DNA of 64,000 bases. Source: Bradyrhizobium tropiciagri. Its GTDB lineage: Bacteria; Pseudomonadota; Alphaproteobacteria; Rhizobiales; Xanthobacteraceae. A program made the translations under genes and the position numbers. Below, piece by piece: positions 1-9,649 of the stretch. The DNA lies in contig NZ_JAFCKH010000010.1 of the NCBI RefSeq assembly GCF_018130505.1, positions 124,001 to 188,000 on the forward strand, read 5' to 3'. Within the stretch, counting starts at the first letter, position 1. Each line of letters opens with the position of its first letter. Under the pieces are notes generated by a model. That model was not told the origin of the DNA and did not search any database. It was given only the letters and a program-made list of their open reading frames with translations.

Positions 1-1
1 G

Positions 2-229
2 ATGCAGCGCACCGAGTATCAGGTCGACGGCCCGCTGACCGAACTGGCGCGCCAGGTGCTCGGCTTCGGCGACACGGCCGAATTGGGCAAGCGTGCACAG
101 GAGGCCGAGAAAGCCTCGCACTACGCCAGCGTCCGGTTCCAGCCCGAATACGCCAAGGCCCAGGACGTGCATGACGGCTACATCGGTCGTGATGCCGAGA
201 AGAAGCCGGCCCCGGCTGCGGTCAACTGA
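2..229 (+). CDS. C-terminal fragment of an unrecognised protein
   Basis: The reading frame is already open at the left edge and ends at TGA 227-229, so this is probably the last 75 codons of a gene that begins outside the window. The visible part is hydrophilic, Ala/Lys/Glu-rich, has no cysteine and no membrane segment, and ends in a Lys-Pro-Ala tail. I do not recognise the family. The ATG at position 2 could by chance be a start, but no ribosome binding site can be seen because the upstream sequence is missing. A strong GC hairpin follows directly, which fits the end of a transcription unit. Confidence 0.5.
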   Translation: MQRTEYQVDGPLTELARQVLGFGDTAELGKRAQEAEKASHYASVRFQPEYAKAQDVHDGYIGRDAEKKPAPAAVN

Positions 230-235
230 CGTCCG

Positions 236-265
236 CGCCCCGGGACGGTTCGCTGTCCCGGGGCG
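236..265 (+). terminator. GC-rich hairpin after the first gene
   Basis: Arms CGCCCCGGGAC (236-246) and GTCCCGGGGCG (255-265) form a perfect 11-bp stem with an 8-base loop, 7 bases after the stop codon of the upstream fragment. There is no T-run, so it may act as a Rho-assisted terminator or an RNA-stabilising 3' hairpin. Confidence 0.5.
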
Positions 266-407
266 TATCGGCCGGAGCTGAGCGCGACCCCGAATGAGGT
301 CGCGCTACCGTCGTGGGGAATCCGTGACATCGCTCATCACGCGACTGTTGTTGGACGGCTGGTGCCGCGGCGGTGATAACGGCCGGACCGCCATCATCAC
401 ACGCCCC

Positions 408-1250
408 ATGCCGAAACCTCCTCCGCCATCCGCGAACCAAACTCCGTCGCCCGCCCTGCAGCGTGCCGCGCTGGCGCTGCAGATGGGGCAATTTGCCGAG
501 GCGGAGCGGATCGCGGCCGAGGTCCTGAAGGCGAGCCGCACCGATGTCGGCGCCGCCTCGCTGCTGGCGCGGGCGCTGCTGGCGCAGAACCGCGCGGCGG
601 AGGCGGTCGCGCCGCTGGAGCGGGCCGTGCGGCGGATCGAGGACCCTGGTCTCGAGACCTTGCTCGGCGCGGCGCTCGGCGGAGCCGGCCGCGGCAGCGA
701 GGCGATCGAGCTGTTGCGCCGGACCACGGCGCGCCGTCCGCCGTTCCTGCCGGCGTTTCAGGAGCTCGCGGGCCAATTGTCCAAGGCGGGCCGCGGCGAC
801 GAGGCCATCGCGGTAATCGAAAGCGCGCTCGGCTTCGCGCCAGACGTGGTCGCGCTGCAGCTCGATTTGGCGCGGCTGCTGCTCCAGCGGGGCGAGCGCG
901 GTCCGGCGCGGGCGATCCTCGAAATGGCGCGCGCGGCCGCGCCGGATCATCCCGATATTCTGACGGTGCTGGCGCGCGTACTGCTGCTCGACGGCGACTA
1001 CGCCGCGGCCGCGGACCTCTATCGCCGGGTGCTGGCGCAGCGTCCGGGCGATGTCGCCACCCGCGCCGATTTTTCCGCGTGCCTGCTCGAAATGGGCGAA
1101 CGCGAGACCGGCGAGGCCAATCTGCGCCAGGCGATGCGCGGCCGGCCGCAGATGATCGGCCGCGCCACCTACGCGCTGGCGCAATCCTCGCACGGCCGCT
1201 TCTTCCTCCGCCCGAGCGCGCTGGCGAAATTCCTGAGCGAGCCGGGCTAG
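408..1250 (+). CDS. tetratricopeptide-repeat protein
   Basis: A 280-residue protein made almost entirely of alpha-helical repeats with the TPR pattern: small residues at the packing positions (A-L-x-x-G-x-x-x-E-A), for example around residues 20-45, 85-110, 120-145 and 185-215. TPR arrays are protein-protein interaction scaffolds; no catalytic domain is attached and no clear signal peptide is seen. The frame is open further upstream to 294, but the sequence before ATG 408 is low-quality and not TPR-like, so I chose 408 (MPKPPPPSANQ). The Pro-rich N-terminus is probably a flexible linker. The gene stands alone, followed by a palindromic repeat. The partner cannot be inferred from the neighbours. 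Confidence 0.75.
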   Translation: MPKPPPPSANQTPSPALQRAALALQMGQFAEAERIAAEVLKASRTDVGAASLLARALLAQNRAAEAVAPLERAVRRIEDPGLETLLGAALGGAGRGSEAIELLRRTTARRPPFLPAFQELAGQLSKAGRGDEAIAVIESALGFAPDVVALQLDLARLLLQRGERGPARAILEMARAAAPDHPDILTVLARVLLLDGDYAAAADLYRRVLAQRPGDVATRADFSACLLEMGERETGEANLRQAMRGRPQMIGRATYALAQSSHGRFFLRPSALAKFLSEPG

Positions 1251-1312
1251 ATCGGCGTAGCGCGGCACCTGTTTCCGGGTCGCGCGTCCGAAGCTGCCTC
1301 CACACCCTCACT

Positions 1313-1415
1313 ATCATCGCCCGGCTCGACCGGGCGATCCAGTACGCCGCGGCCTCTCGGCTCAAGCACTGCTGCCTCTGGAATACTGGATCACCCGGTC
1401 AAGCCGGGTGATGAC
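1313..1415. repeat. palindromic intergenic repeat, family E copy 1
   Basis: An inverted-repeat element of about 100 bp: left arm begins TCATCGCCCGGCTCGACCGG, right arm ends with ACCCGGTCAAGCCGGGTGAT and then GAC. The inner parts (GATCCAGTA and TACTGGATC) also pair. A second copy in opposite orientation lies at 45554-45656. It occupies most of the 213-bp gap between the TPR gene and the convergent gene at 1464. Confidence 0.8.
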
Positions 1416-1463
1416 ACCGCATGCGCTGCTTGCATTGTGCCCGCCGGCTGGCGAAACGCGCCG

Positions 1464-2309
1464 CTACGTCCGGAATTGCCGCCGGTACAGCCCGGGCTCG
1501 CGGCTGATCTTCTTCGTCAGCGCCTGCACCTGCTGCGTTTCCTGCGGCGTCATCGCCGCGGTGCGGGCGGCCCAATTGTCGCGCTTCACCGGGATGCATT
1601 GTGCGACCGGCGTGCCCCTGGGCAGCACGCCGTTGAAGCTGGTGTCGTGCCAGCGCGCCGGGAAGTGAATCCAGCTGTCGTGGAACAGGTCGCAATCGAC
1701 GAGGCCGCTCAGCGTGGTGAACGGCAGGTCGAAGCGATTGACCGGATGCGTGAAGAACAGCGAGTAGCCCGCCGGTGCCTCGATGCTCCACAGATTGTGA
1801 AACTTGATCACGAAGCGGTCGGCCTCGAACAGCGGCGTGCCGGTCACCTGGCTGCCGTCATGGAAGCCGATCGGCGAGCGCGGGAAGTCGAGCTCGCCGG
1901 TGGGAAGATCGTTGTCCCAGGTGATCGCGCCGTTCTCGACCTTGAGGTCGCAGATCAGCGGCAGCAGGAAGCCCGAAGTCATGGCGTCGACGAAAGGCGG
2001 GCAGCGCTTGACGGTGTCCTCGTCGCGCATGTTGACCGCATTGAACGCCTGGGTCGGCATTGCCTTGAGCCAGCCGGGCAGGCCGAGACTCGCCGGCACC
2101 GGCGGCGGGATCCTGCCGTCGAGCTCCGCCGGACAGCGGAAGGTGAGGGTCAAGGCATCGGGAGTCGTGAGCACGATGTATCTGTTCTCGTTGCCTGTTC
2201 GGTACGTCTGCGCGTCTCCCGCTGTTAATCGATCCGGGACGCGCCGCCTCGTCACAAACGCGTGCGTGACCGCGTGAGAAATGTTTAGAAACAATTGCTT
2301 AGTCGGCAT
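1464..2309 (-). CDS. uncharacterised protein, possibly DUF6065-like
   Basis: About 281 residues. The core (from about residue 40) is a soluble protein rich in aromatic residues and prolines (RYIVLTTPDALTLTF, WLKAMPTQAFNAVNMRDEDT, SLFFTHPVNRF, WIHFPARW), with motifs reminiscent of a conserved proteobacterial family of unknown function that I tentatively equate with DUF6065. There is no signal peptide and no recognisable enzyme motif. The C-terminus is basic and helical. ATG 2309 gives an N-terminal extension of low quality; the true start may lie nearer to codon 35-40, before the conserved core. It is convergent with the TPR gene and divergent from aspA, with 215 bp in between. Confidence 0.65.
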   Translation of the reverse strand: MPTKQLFLNISHAVTHAFVTRRRVPDRLTAGDAQTYRTGNENRYIVLTTPDALTLTFRCPAELDGRIPPPVPASLGLPGWLKAMPTQAFNAVNMRDEDTVKRCPPFVDAMTSGFLLPLICDLKVENGAITWDNDLPTGELDFPRSPIGFHDGSQVTGTPLFEADRFVIKFHNLWSIEAPAGYSLFFTHPVNRFDLPFTTLSGLVDCDLFHDSWIHFPARWHDTSFNGVLPRGTPVAQCIPVKRDNWAARTAAMTPQETQQVQALTKKISREPGLYRRQFRT

Positions 2310-2524
2310 TCGCAAGACGGAGCCGCGTCACGCGCCGCCATCACGGCAGCACCGCGCCGATGCTTCGCAACTGCGCACGATAACACTCTCTCCGTAGTGT
2401 CGTCTCCAACAAATCCACGCAAAACGCCCCGATGGCGCCATGGACGGCATTGGCATTGATCCATCGCCGGAGGCATCATGCCCAGCACGGCAGAGTATTC
2501 TGCAGCAGCCAACGGAGTGCAGCG

Positions 2525-4063
<1,539 letters not shown>

Positions 4064-4130
4064 GGTCTGATCAAGCACATCGCTGGTCATGGCCGGGACA
4101 AGCCCAGGCCATGACGGGAACTGGGTCTGC

Positions 4131-5966
4131 CTACAGCGTCTTGATGAACTCGATCAGGGCGCGCCGCTCGTCTTCCTTCAGCTCCGGCCCGATCACGCCG
4201 CGGCGCTTCTCGTTCGAGAACTCGTGGCCGGAGTTGGAGTTGCCGTGCCTGGAGGTGTCGAGCAGGAAACTGTTCTTGATGTTGTCCTTCCAGACATAGC
4301 CGAGATCCTTGGCGTCATATTCCCGGTTGCCCAGATAGAACGTCGCCGGCCGCTCCTTCACCGGTGACAGCAGCGCGTAGATCGTCGGCACCGAGCCGTT
4401 GTGCAGGTAAGGCGGCGTCGCCCAGATGCCGTTGAGCGGGCGGACCTTGTAGGCGAGCGGCGCCTGGATCTCGTTCGGCCGGTAGCCGTCGATGCGCTTG
4501 CGGTCCTCGGGCGGGGTCTTGTTCTGGTCGTACCAGTAGTTGACGGTCTTCTCGACCAGCTCGCCCAGCGCCGGCCCAAAGGAGCTATCCTTGATCTTCA
4601 GATTGGCCGGCGTCTCCACCGTGCGGTTGGCAAGGCCCTCGGCCTGCGCGCTGTCGGTGCCGATATGGCTGATCGGGATCATCTCGACGTCGAGCAGCGG
4701 CTGGCCGGCGTCGTTCTTGATCCAGCGCTTCTGCTCCTTGAACAGCGCATAGGCCTCGCTCGCCGGCAGCGCCTTGCTGTCGATCGCGGGACCATGACAC
4801 TCCTGACAGTGCGCCTTGTAGAGCTCGGCGCCCTTCTTCGCGAGATCCATGTTGATCGCCGGCAGGATGTTCTCCGGCCATTTCGGCGACTTCAGCCCGC
4901 CAAAGCCCTTGTCCTCGCTCGGCGGCTCGCCGGCGATCATCCGCTCCATCTCGTGCAGCACGTCGACCCGCGCGCTCGACTTGAACAGGCCCTTGGACTC
5001 GTCGAGCAGATTGAGCTCGGCGCTGACACCGAGCGCCTCGCCGGCATTGCGCACCATCGGCTGCATGATCGAGCCGTCATACTGCACCCAGCTGAACCAC
5101 GGCGCATTCCAGATCCGCGGGAAATGCACCGGCGCCGAATGCGAGGCGTAGTTGTTCGGATTGTTGAGGTCGATCGAGAACACCTGGTTGCCGATCCGGT
5201 TGAGCGCGTCGAGCCGGGCATAGCCTTCCTCGACACTGTTGGCGGCGACCTTGTTCTCCAGCGCGTTGATGTTGGCGTACTGCTTCAGCACCAGGTCGAG
5301 CTGGCCGCGCAGCGCCATGCGCTCGTCGAGGCTGGCGTCCTTGCCGAGGACCTCCTCGGCGAAGCGCGAGAAGCGGCCCGGCCAGAATCGGGTCAGCAGC
5401 AGCGACAGGCCGACGCTCTTCTGAAACTCGAACAGATTGGTGTTGGCGGGCCCACCGTCGATCACGATCTCGGTGCCGCGATAGTTGAAGCTGCCGGTGT
5501 GGCAGGCCGCGCAGGTCAGCCCGACCCCGGTCATGTCGGCTTTAGTGTGCGGGTTGCGGAACGGCGCGCCGTTGGCATCCGCCATCGGTCCGCCCTGTGC
5601 AAAGCCGATCGGCAGCGGATCCGGCTTGCCCGGGATCACGGTGTCGGGAATGAAGCCGAAGCGGCCGAGATAATTCGTCTCGGAGAGACGCGGCGCGGCG
5701 GTGAACGGCGGCCAGATCGTCGGCTGCTCCAGCACCATGAACCATTCATGGGGAATACCGAATGTCCGGGTGCCTTGGTCGGCGTGGTAGAACCAGCGCA
5801 GCCGCTCGGCGCTGACGCTCTGGTCGAGCCACACGGTCTTTGCCGGCGGCTGGTACGCGACGGCCTTGACGTGGAAGCTGCTCGCCAGCGTTTCGATATC
5901 GTCCTTGAAGTAGAGCAGGCCTGCGACAAGCGCCAGCCCGATGATAACGATCGTCTTGCGAGGCAT
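4131..5966 (-). CDS. di-haem c-type cytochrome, RoxA/MauG/cytochrome c peroxidase-like
   Basis: A 611-residue exported protein with an N-terminal uncleaved-anchor or signal helix (MPRKTIVIIGLALVAGLLYF) and two covalent haem sites: CAACH at about residues 152-156 and CQECH at about 387-391. Spacing of about 235 residues between haem sites and the conserved stretch PRIWNAPWFSWVQYDGSIMQ between them resemble the large di-haem family of rubber oxygenase RoxA and related cytochrome c peroxidase/MauG proteins. It should act in the periplasm, with one haem for electron transfer and one catalytic. Substrate is unknown; assignment to rubber oxygenase would be over-reading. ATG 5966 is preferred over 5999 because the signal helix then starts at the N-terminus. 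It is convergent with aspA (67 bp apart) and stands alone. Confidence 0.75.
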   Translation of the reverse strand: MPRKTIVIIGLALVAGLLYFKDDIETLASSFHVKAVAYQPPAKTVWLDQSVSAERLRWFYHADQGTRTFGIPHEWFMVLEQPTIWPPFTAAPRLSETNYLGRFGFIPDTVIPGKPDPLPIGFAQGGPMADANGAPFRNPHTKADMTGVGLTCAACHTGSFNYRGTEIVIDGGPANTNLFEFQKSVGLSLLLTRFWPGRFSRFAEEVLGKDASLDERMALRGQLDLVLKQYANINALENKVAANSVEEGYARLDALNRIGNQVFSIDLNNPNNYASHSAPVHFPRIWNAPWFSWVQYDGSIMQPMVRNAGEALGVSAELNLLDESKGLFKSSARVDVLHEMERMIAGEPPSEDKGFGGLKSPKWPENILPAINMDLAKKGAELYKAHCQECHGPAIDSKALPASEAYALFKEQKRWIKNDAGQPLLDVEMIPISHIGTDSAQAEGLANRTVETPANLKIKDSSFGPALGELVEKTVNYWYDQNKTPPEDRKRIDGYRPNEIQAPLAYKVRPLNGIWATPPYLHNGSVPTIYALLSPVKERPATFYLGNREYDAKDLGYVWKDNIKNSFLLDTSRHGNSNSGHEFSNEKRRGVIGPELKEDERRALIEFIKTL

Positions 5967-6209
5967 GCCGTCCCCCAGTTCGCGGTCACCGCGCGTCATA
6001 TGGCCGAGGTATTAAGAATCGCCAAACTTCTGTTCGCGCTATGCGTGTATCGTGCTGTGCGCCATCCTACAGTAGCGGCGCTTTGTCTACCAATGGAAAT
6101 GTTGAATCGCTGTGAGCCAGTTCACTTTTCGCGCGGCCGGCCGTGGCGTCATTTGCGCACATCGCGGCCGGCGGCTAGAACGACGAAGCAATTCTTCGCG
6201 AGGCACCGC

Positions 6210-6890
6210 GTGAACGCTTCCGTCGCGCAATCGCTTACCATCGCCGTGTCGGACAGCAGTACGGTCTCGGCGCTGCTGCTGCGTCCCACGGAGGCGCGCG
6301 CCGTCTATGTCTTCGCCCATGGCGCGGGGGCCGGCATGACGCATCCGTCGATGGCGGCAATCGCGGATGGTTTGGCCGCACGCGGCATCGCGACGCTGCG
6401 CTATCAATTCCCCTATATGGAGAACGCCAGCAAGCGGCCCGATCCGCCGGCGATCGCGCAGGCGGCGGTGCGCGCTGCGGTGGCGGAGGCGGCGCAGCGT
6501 TGCGGCGATCTGCCGCTGTTCGCCGGCGGCAAGTCTTTCGGCGGTCGCATGACGTCGCAGGCGCAGGCCAAGGCGCCGCTCGCCGGCGTGCGCGGCCTGG
6601 TGTTTCTCGGCTTTCCGCTGCATCCGGCCGGGAAGCCGTCGAGCGATCGCGCGAAGCATCTCGGCGACGTCAAGATCCCGATGCTGTTCCTGCAGGGCAC
6701 GCGCGATGCGCTGGCGGAGCTCGACCTGCTGCAGCCCGTGGTGAAGGGGCTCGGCGCGCGCGCGACGCTGCATCTGGCGAAGGAGGCCGATCACTCCTTC
6801 CACGTGCTCAAGCGCTCCGGCCGCAACGATGCCGAGGTGATGACCGAGGTGCTCGATGCGTTCGCTGGCTGGGTAGTGAAGCTCCTGTAG
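6210..6890 (+). CDS. alpha/beta-hydrolase of the KANL3/Tex30 type
   Basis: A 226-residue single-domain alpha/beta-hydrolase. Visible elements: the oxyanion-region motif FAHGAGAGMTHP (about 35-46), the nucleophile elbow G-K-S-F-G with Ser near 109, a strand leading to FLQGTRDALAE, and the catalytic-type His in ADHSFHV near 195. This pattern is typical of the bacterial proteins related to human TEX30/KANL3; the substrates are unknown. The frame is open far upstream as an antisense shadow of the di-haem gene, so the start is uncertain: I choose GTG 6210, which begins just before the first beta strand. The stop codon TAG (6888-6890) belongs to a palindromic repeat that begins there. Confidence 0.75.
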   Translation: MNASVAQSLTIAVSDSSTVSALLLRPTEARAVYVFAHGAGAGMTHPSMAAIADGLAARGIATLRYQFPYMENASKRPDPPAIAQAAVRAAVAEAAQRCGDLPLFAGGKSFGGRMTSQAQAKAPLAGVRGLVFLGFPLHPAGKPSSDRAKHLGDVKIPMLFLQGTRDALAELDLLQPVVKGLGARATLHLAKEADHSFHVLKRSGRNDAEVMTEVLDAFAGWVVKLL

Positions 6891-6975
6891 CCCGGATGAA
6901 GCGAAGCGCAATCCGGGATTGGTCGTTCCGCCTGCGACACTGGTCCCGGATTGCGCTGCGCTCCATCCGGGCTAC
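6887..6975. repeat. palindromic intergenic repeat, family A copy 1
   Basis: Arms GTAGCCCGGATGAAGCGAAG and a mirrored TGCGCTCCATCCGGGCTAC-type right arm, separated by a variable centre. One of six copies in the window (also 7729, 26027, 43085, 46157, 48438). Its first bases form the stop codon of the alpha/beta-hydrolase gene. Confidence 0.9.
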
Positions 6976-6986
6976 AAATCTCCACC

Positions 6987-7718
6987 ATGACAAAGATCCT
7001 GATCGTCAATCCCAACACCACTGCCTCAATGACCGCGACCATAGCCGCCGCGGCGCAGGCGGTGGCCGCGCCGGGCACCGAGATATCAGCCGTCACCTCA
7101 TCGATGGGACCAGCCTCGATCGAAGGCTTCTATGACGAGGCGTTCGCCGTTCCCGGCCTGATCGAGGCGCTGCTGAATGGGCCCGACGCGGATGCCGGCA
7201 TCATCGCCTGTTTCGACGACACCGGGCTCGACGCGGCGCGATCCGCCGCACGCTTCCCGGTGGTCGGCATCTGCGAGGCGGCGCTGGTTACGGCGGGACA
7301 GATCGCCAAGCGGATCGGCATCGTCACCACGCTGCCGCGCTCGATCGTGCCGCTCGAGGACCTGGTCCGCCGCTACGGCTTCGCCGACCGCGCCGTGGTC
7401 ACCGCCTGCGACGTGGCGGTGCTGGATATCGAGAAGCCGGGCTCGGGGGCGAAGGCAAAGCTGCAGGCCGAGATCGCGCGGGCGCTGGACAAGGGCGCCG
7501 ATGCCATCGTGCTGGGCTGCGCCGGCATGGCCGATCTCGCGCACGAGCTCTCGGTACAGTTCGGCGTGCCCGTGGTCGACGGGGTAGCCGCCGCGGTCAA
7601 GCAGGTCGAGGCGCTCGCCGGTCTCAAGCTGACGACATCGCGCCGCGGCGCCTATGCCTCGCCGGTGGCGAAGGCCTATTCCGGCTTGCTGCAAAAATTT
7701 GCGCCGAAGGAAGCTTGA
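6987..7718 (+). CDS. Asp/Glu/hydantoin racemase family protein
   Basis: A 243-residue cytosolic protein of the cofactor-independent Asp/Glu racemase superfamily. The N-terminus ILIVNPNTTASMT is the classic hydantoin-racemase start, and the two catalytic cysteines expected for this fold are present: Cys near 75 (ACFDDTG) and Cys near 178 (LGCAGMADL). It probably racemises a hydantoin, allantoin-like or amino acid substrate by two-base chemistry; specificity cannot be read from the sequence. ATG 6987 gives the canonical N-terminus and lies just after a family A repeat; another copy follows the gene, so the gene is bracketed by two repeats in the same orientation. No hydantoinase or carbamoylase lies nearby. 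Confidence 0.82.
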   Translation: MTKILIVNPNTTASMTATIAAAAQAVAAPGTEISAVTSSMGPASIEGFYDEAFAVPGLIEALLNGPDADAGIIACFDDTGLDAARSAARFPVVGICEAALVTAGQIAKRIGIVTTLPRSIVPLEDLVRRYGFADRAVVTACDVAVLDIEKPGSGAKAKLQAEIARALDKGADAIVLGCAGMADLAHELSVQFGVPVVDGVAAAVKQVEALAGLKLTTSRRGAYASPVAKAYSGLLQKFAPKEA

Positions 7719-7728
7719 TGCGACCTTC

Positions 7729-7815
7729 GTAGCCCGGATGAAGCGAAGCGTAATCCGGGACAGTTCATCCGCGGTTACAGTGGCCCCGGATTTCGCTTCG
7801 CTGCATCCGGGCTAC
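7729..7815. repeat. palindromic intergenic repeat, family A copy 2
   Basis: Begins GTAGCCCGGATGAAGCGAAG and ends CATCCGGGCTAC, with a divergent centre. It lies between the convergent racemase and SDR genes. Confidence 0.9.
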
Positions 7816-7848
7816 GCACTGTCGCTCCTCGCAATGACGGTCGAGTCC

Positions 7849-8628
7849 TTACGACACCGGCCCGCCATAGATCTTGTCGCGCAGGCGGCGCATGCCCGAC
7901 AGCCAGCGGTCGCGATTGGTGGCCTTGCGCTGCATGTACTCCTGCACCTGCGGATGCGAGAGGATCAGGAAGCGTTCTTCGCCCATCGCCTCGATCACCA
8001 TGCGCGCGACCTCCGCCGGCTGCAGCACGCCGTCGACGCGCGCGGCGCTCGGGCCCGGCGTCGTCATACCGGTCTGCACCGATTGCGGACACAGCACCGA
8101 GACGCGGATGCCGCGATCGCCGTACTGGATGGCGAGGTGCTCGGCGAGCGCGACAGCCGCGTTCTTCGTCACGCCATAGGCCATCGAGTTCAGTGACGCC
8201 AAGAGGCCGGCGGCCGAGGCGGTGTTGAGCAGGTAGCCGGAACCGCGCGCGAGCATGCCGGGCACCAGCGCCCGCGCCGCGAACACGTGGCTCATCACAT
8301 GCACCCGCCAGCTGACGTCCCAGTCGGCGTCCGACGCGCTCTCCTGTCCCTTGCGCGACAGCCCGGCGTTGGAGAAGAACACGTCGACCGGGCCGTATTT
8401 GTCCTCGGCGGCGGCGATCAGCGCCTTGACGTCCTCTTCGAGCCCGACGTCGGCAGTGACCGCGAGCCCGTCGATGTCGCCCGCGACGTTGGCGAGCCGG
8501 TCACGCGAGGTCTTGAGGTCCGCAACCACGACGCCCCGTGCGCCGGCCTCGGCATAGGCCCGTGCCACCGCTTCGCCGATCCCGCTGGCGCCGCCGGTGA
8601 CGACGCACACTTTGTTCCTGACCTGCAT
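7849..8628 (-). CDS. short-chain dehydrogenase/reductase (SDR)
   Basis: A 259-residue classical SDR. It has the NAD(P)-binding TGGASGIG at residues 11-18, the NAG motif at 87-89, and the catalytic Ser138, Tyr151 and Lys155 (YGVTK). An acidic residue after the second strand (VVADL) suggests NAD rather than NADP preference. It oxidises or reduces an alcohol/ketone of unknown identity. Start ATG 8628 puts the Rossmann strand at residue 7; upstream in-frame codons are not SDR-like. It diverges from the PhyH gene across an AT-rich promoter region, so it may belong to the same catabolic programme, but this is inference. Confidence 0.85.
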   Translation of the reverse strand: MQVRNKVCVVTGGASGIGEAVARAYAEAGARGVVVADLKTSRDRLANVAGDIDGLAVTADVGLEEDVKALIAAAEDKYGPVDVFFSNAGLSRKGQESASDADWDVSWRVHVMSHVFAARALVPGMLARGSGYLLNTASAAGLLASLNSMAYGVTKNAAVALAEHLAIQYGDRGIRVSVLCPQSVQTGMTTPGPSAARVDGVLQPAEVARMVIEAMGEERFLILSHPQVQEYMQRKATNRDRWLSGMRRLRDKIYGGPVS

Positions 8629-8755
8629 GATCGGCCTTCCAAGTTCCGGGAATGATCGGGGCCATTGTCGCGGCCCGGCAACCGGCAGGCAACCGCTTTT
8701 CAAACTGACGGAACCCGGCGGACACGGCTTGACTCAGCCCGTTAGTTTCGATTTC

Positions 8756-8781
8756 ATATATGCAATCAAATAATCATATAT
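8756..8781. promoter_or_regulatory. AT-rich divergent promoter with inverted repeat
   Basis: In an otherwise GC-rich window, 8745-8790 is very AT-rich. Inside are perfect 7-bp arms ATATATG (8756-8762) and CATATAT (8775-8781), separated by 12 bases, between the divergent SDR and PhyH genes. It is a plausible operator or promoter core. An IclR gene 3 kb away is one possible reader, but nothing directly links them. Confidence 0.45.
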
Positions 8782-8799
8782 AAAATAATGAGGAGCCCC

Positions 8800-9627
8800 A
8801 TGGGACGTCTTTCCGAAGCGGCGGTCGCGCACTACCAGGACCACGGCTACTACGCGCCGATCCCCGCGCTGTCGGGTGACGAGACCGCAGCCGTTCGCAG
8901 CAAGCTCGAAGCCCATGAAGCCGCGCACGGCGTGCTGAAGGGGACGATGCGCCACAAGAGCCATCTGCTGTTCACCTGGCTCGACGACCTGGTCCGTCAC
9001 CCCGCGATCCTCGATGCCGTGGAGGGCGTGATCGGCCCGAATATCCTGTGCTGGAGCAGCACCTTTTTCATCAAGGAAGCGCACGACCCCGGTTTCGTCT
9101 CCTGGCACCAGGATTCAACCTATTGGGGCCTGGATCCGGCCGACATCGTCACCGCATGGGTCGCGCTCTCGGAGAGCACGGCGGAGAATGGCGCGATGCG
9201 CGTCATTCCCGACACGCAGAAGCTCGAACAGATCGCGCATCGCGACACCTTCGCCGCCGACAATCTCCTGACCCGCGGGCAGGAGATCGCGGTCGACGTC
9301 GACGAGCGCCAGGCCGTGATGCTGCAGCTGCAGCCGGGCGAGATGTCGTTGCACCATGTGCGCCTGATCCATGGCTCGGACCCGAATCCGTCCGCCAAGC
9401 GCCGGATCGGCTTTGCGATCCGCTATCTGCCGACCCACGTCCGGCAGATCGTCGGCACCCGCGACAGCGCGACGCTGGTCCGTGGCGTCGACCAGCTCGG
9501 CAATTTCGAGCCGGAATACCGGCCCGAGCGCGACCTGTCCGAAGCCGCCGTCGCCTTCCACGCCCACGTCATGGGCGATCAGCAGCAGGTGCTGATGAAG
9601 AACGCGCAAACCGCCGTGCTGCGGTGA
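8800..9627 (+). CDS. phytanoyl-CoA dioxygenase (PhyH) family oxygenase
   Basis: A 275-residue non-haem Fe(II)/2-oxoglutarate oxygenase of the PhyH/ectoine-hydroxylase clan. The iron triad is visible: H-Q-D at residues 103-105 and a distal His near 191 (VRLIHGSDPN). The 2-oxoglutarate-binding Arg is probably within KRRIGFAIRY. It should hydroxylate a small organic substrate in the cytosol with decarboxylation of 2-oxoglutarate. The start ATG 8800 has a good AGGAG just upstream, better than the in-frame 8788 codon. The next gene starts 22 bp after its stop, so the two are probably cotranscribed with the binding protein at 10514. Confidence 0.85.
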   Translation: MGRLSEAAVAHYQDHGYYAPIPALSGDETAAVRSKLEAHEAAHGVLKGTMRHKSHLLFTWLDDLVRHPAILDAVEGVIGPNILCWSSTFFIKEAHDPGFVSWHQDSTYWGLDPADIVTAWVALSESTAENGAMRVIPDTQKLEQIAHRDTFAADNLLTRGQEIAVDVDERQAVMLQLQPGEMSLHHVRLIHGSDPNPSAKRRIGFAIRYLPTHVRQIVGTRDSATLVRGVDQLGNFEPEYRPERDLSEAAVAFHAHVMGDQQQVLMKNAQTAVLR

Positions 9628-9649
9628 GCATCCAACAGAGAAGAGTGTG

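Noticed and set aside
4401-6209. Very long plus-strand open frame running into the alpha/beta-hydrolase gene
   Set aside because: It mirrors the di-haem cytochrome gene on the minus strand and has Arg/Leu/Ala-biased, non-domain sequence; long antisense frames are expected at this GC content.
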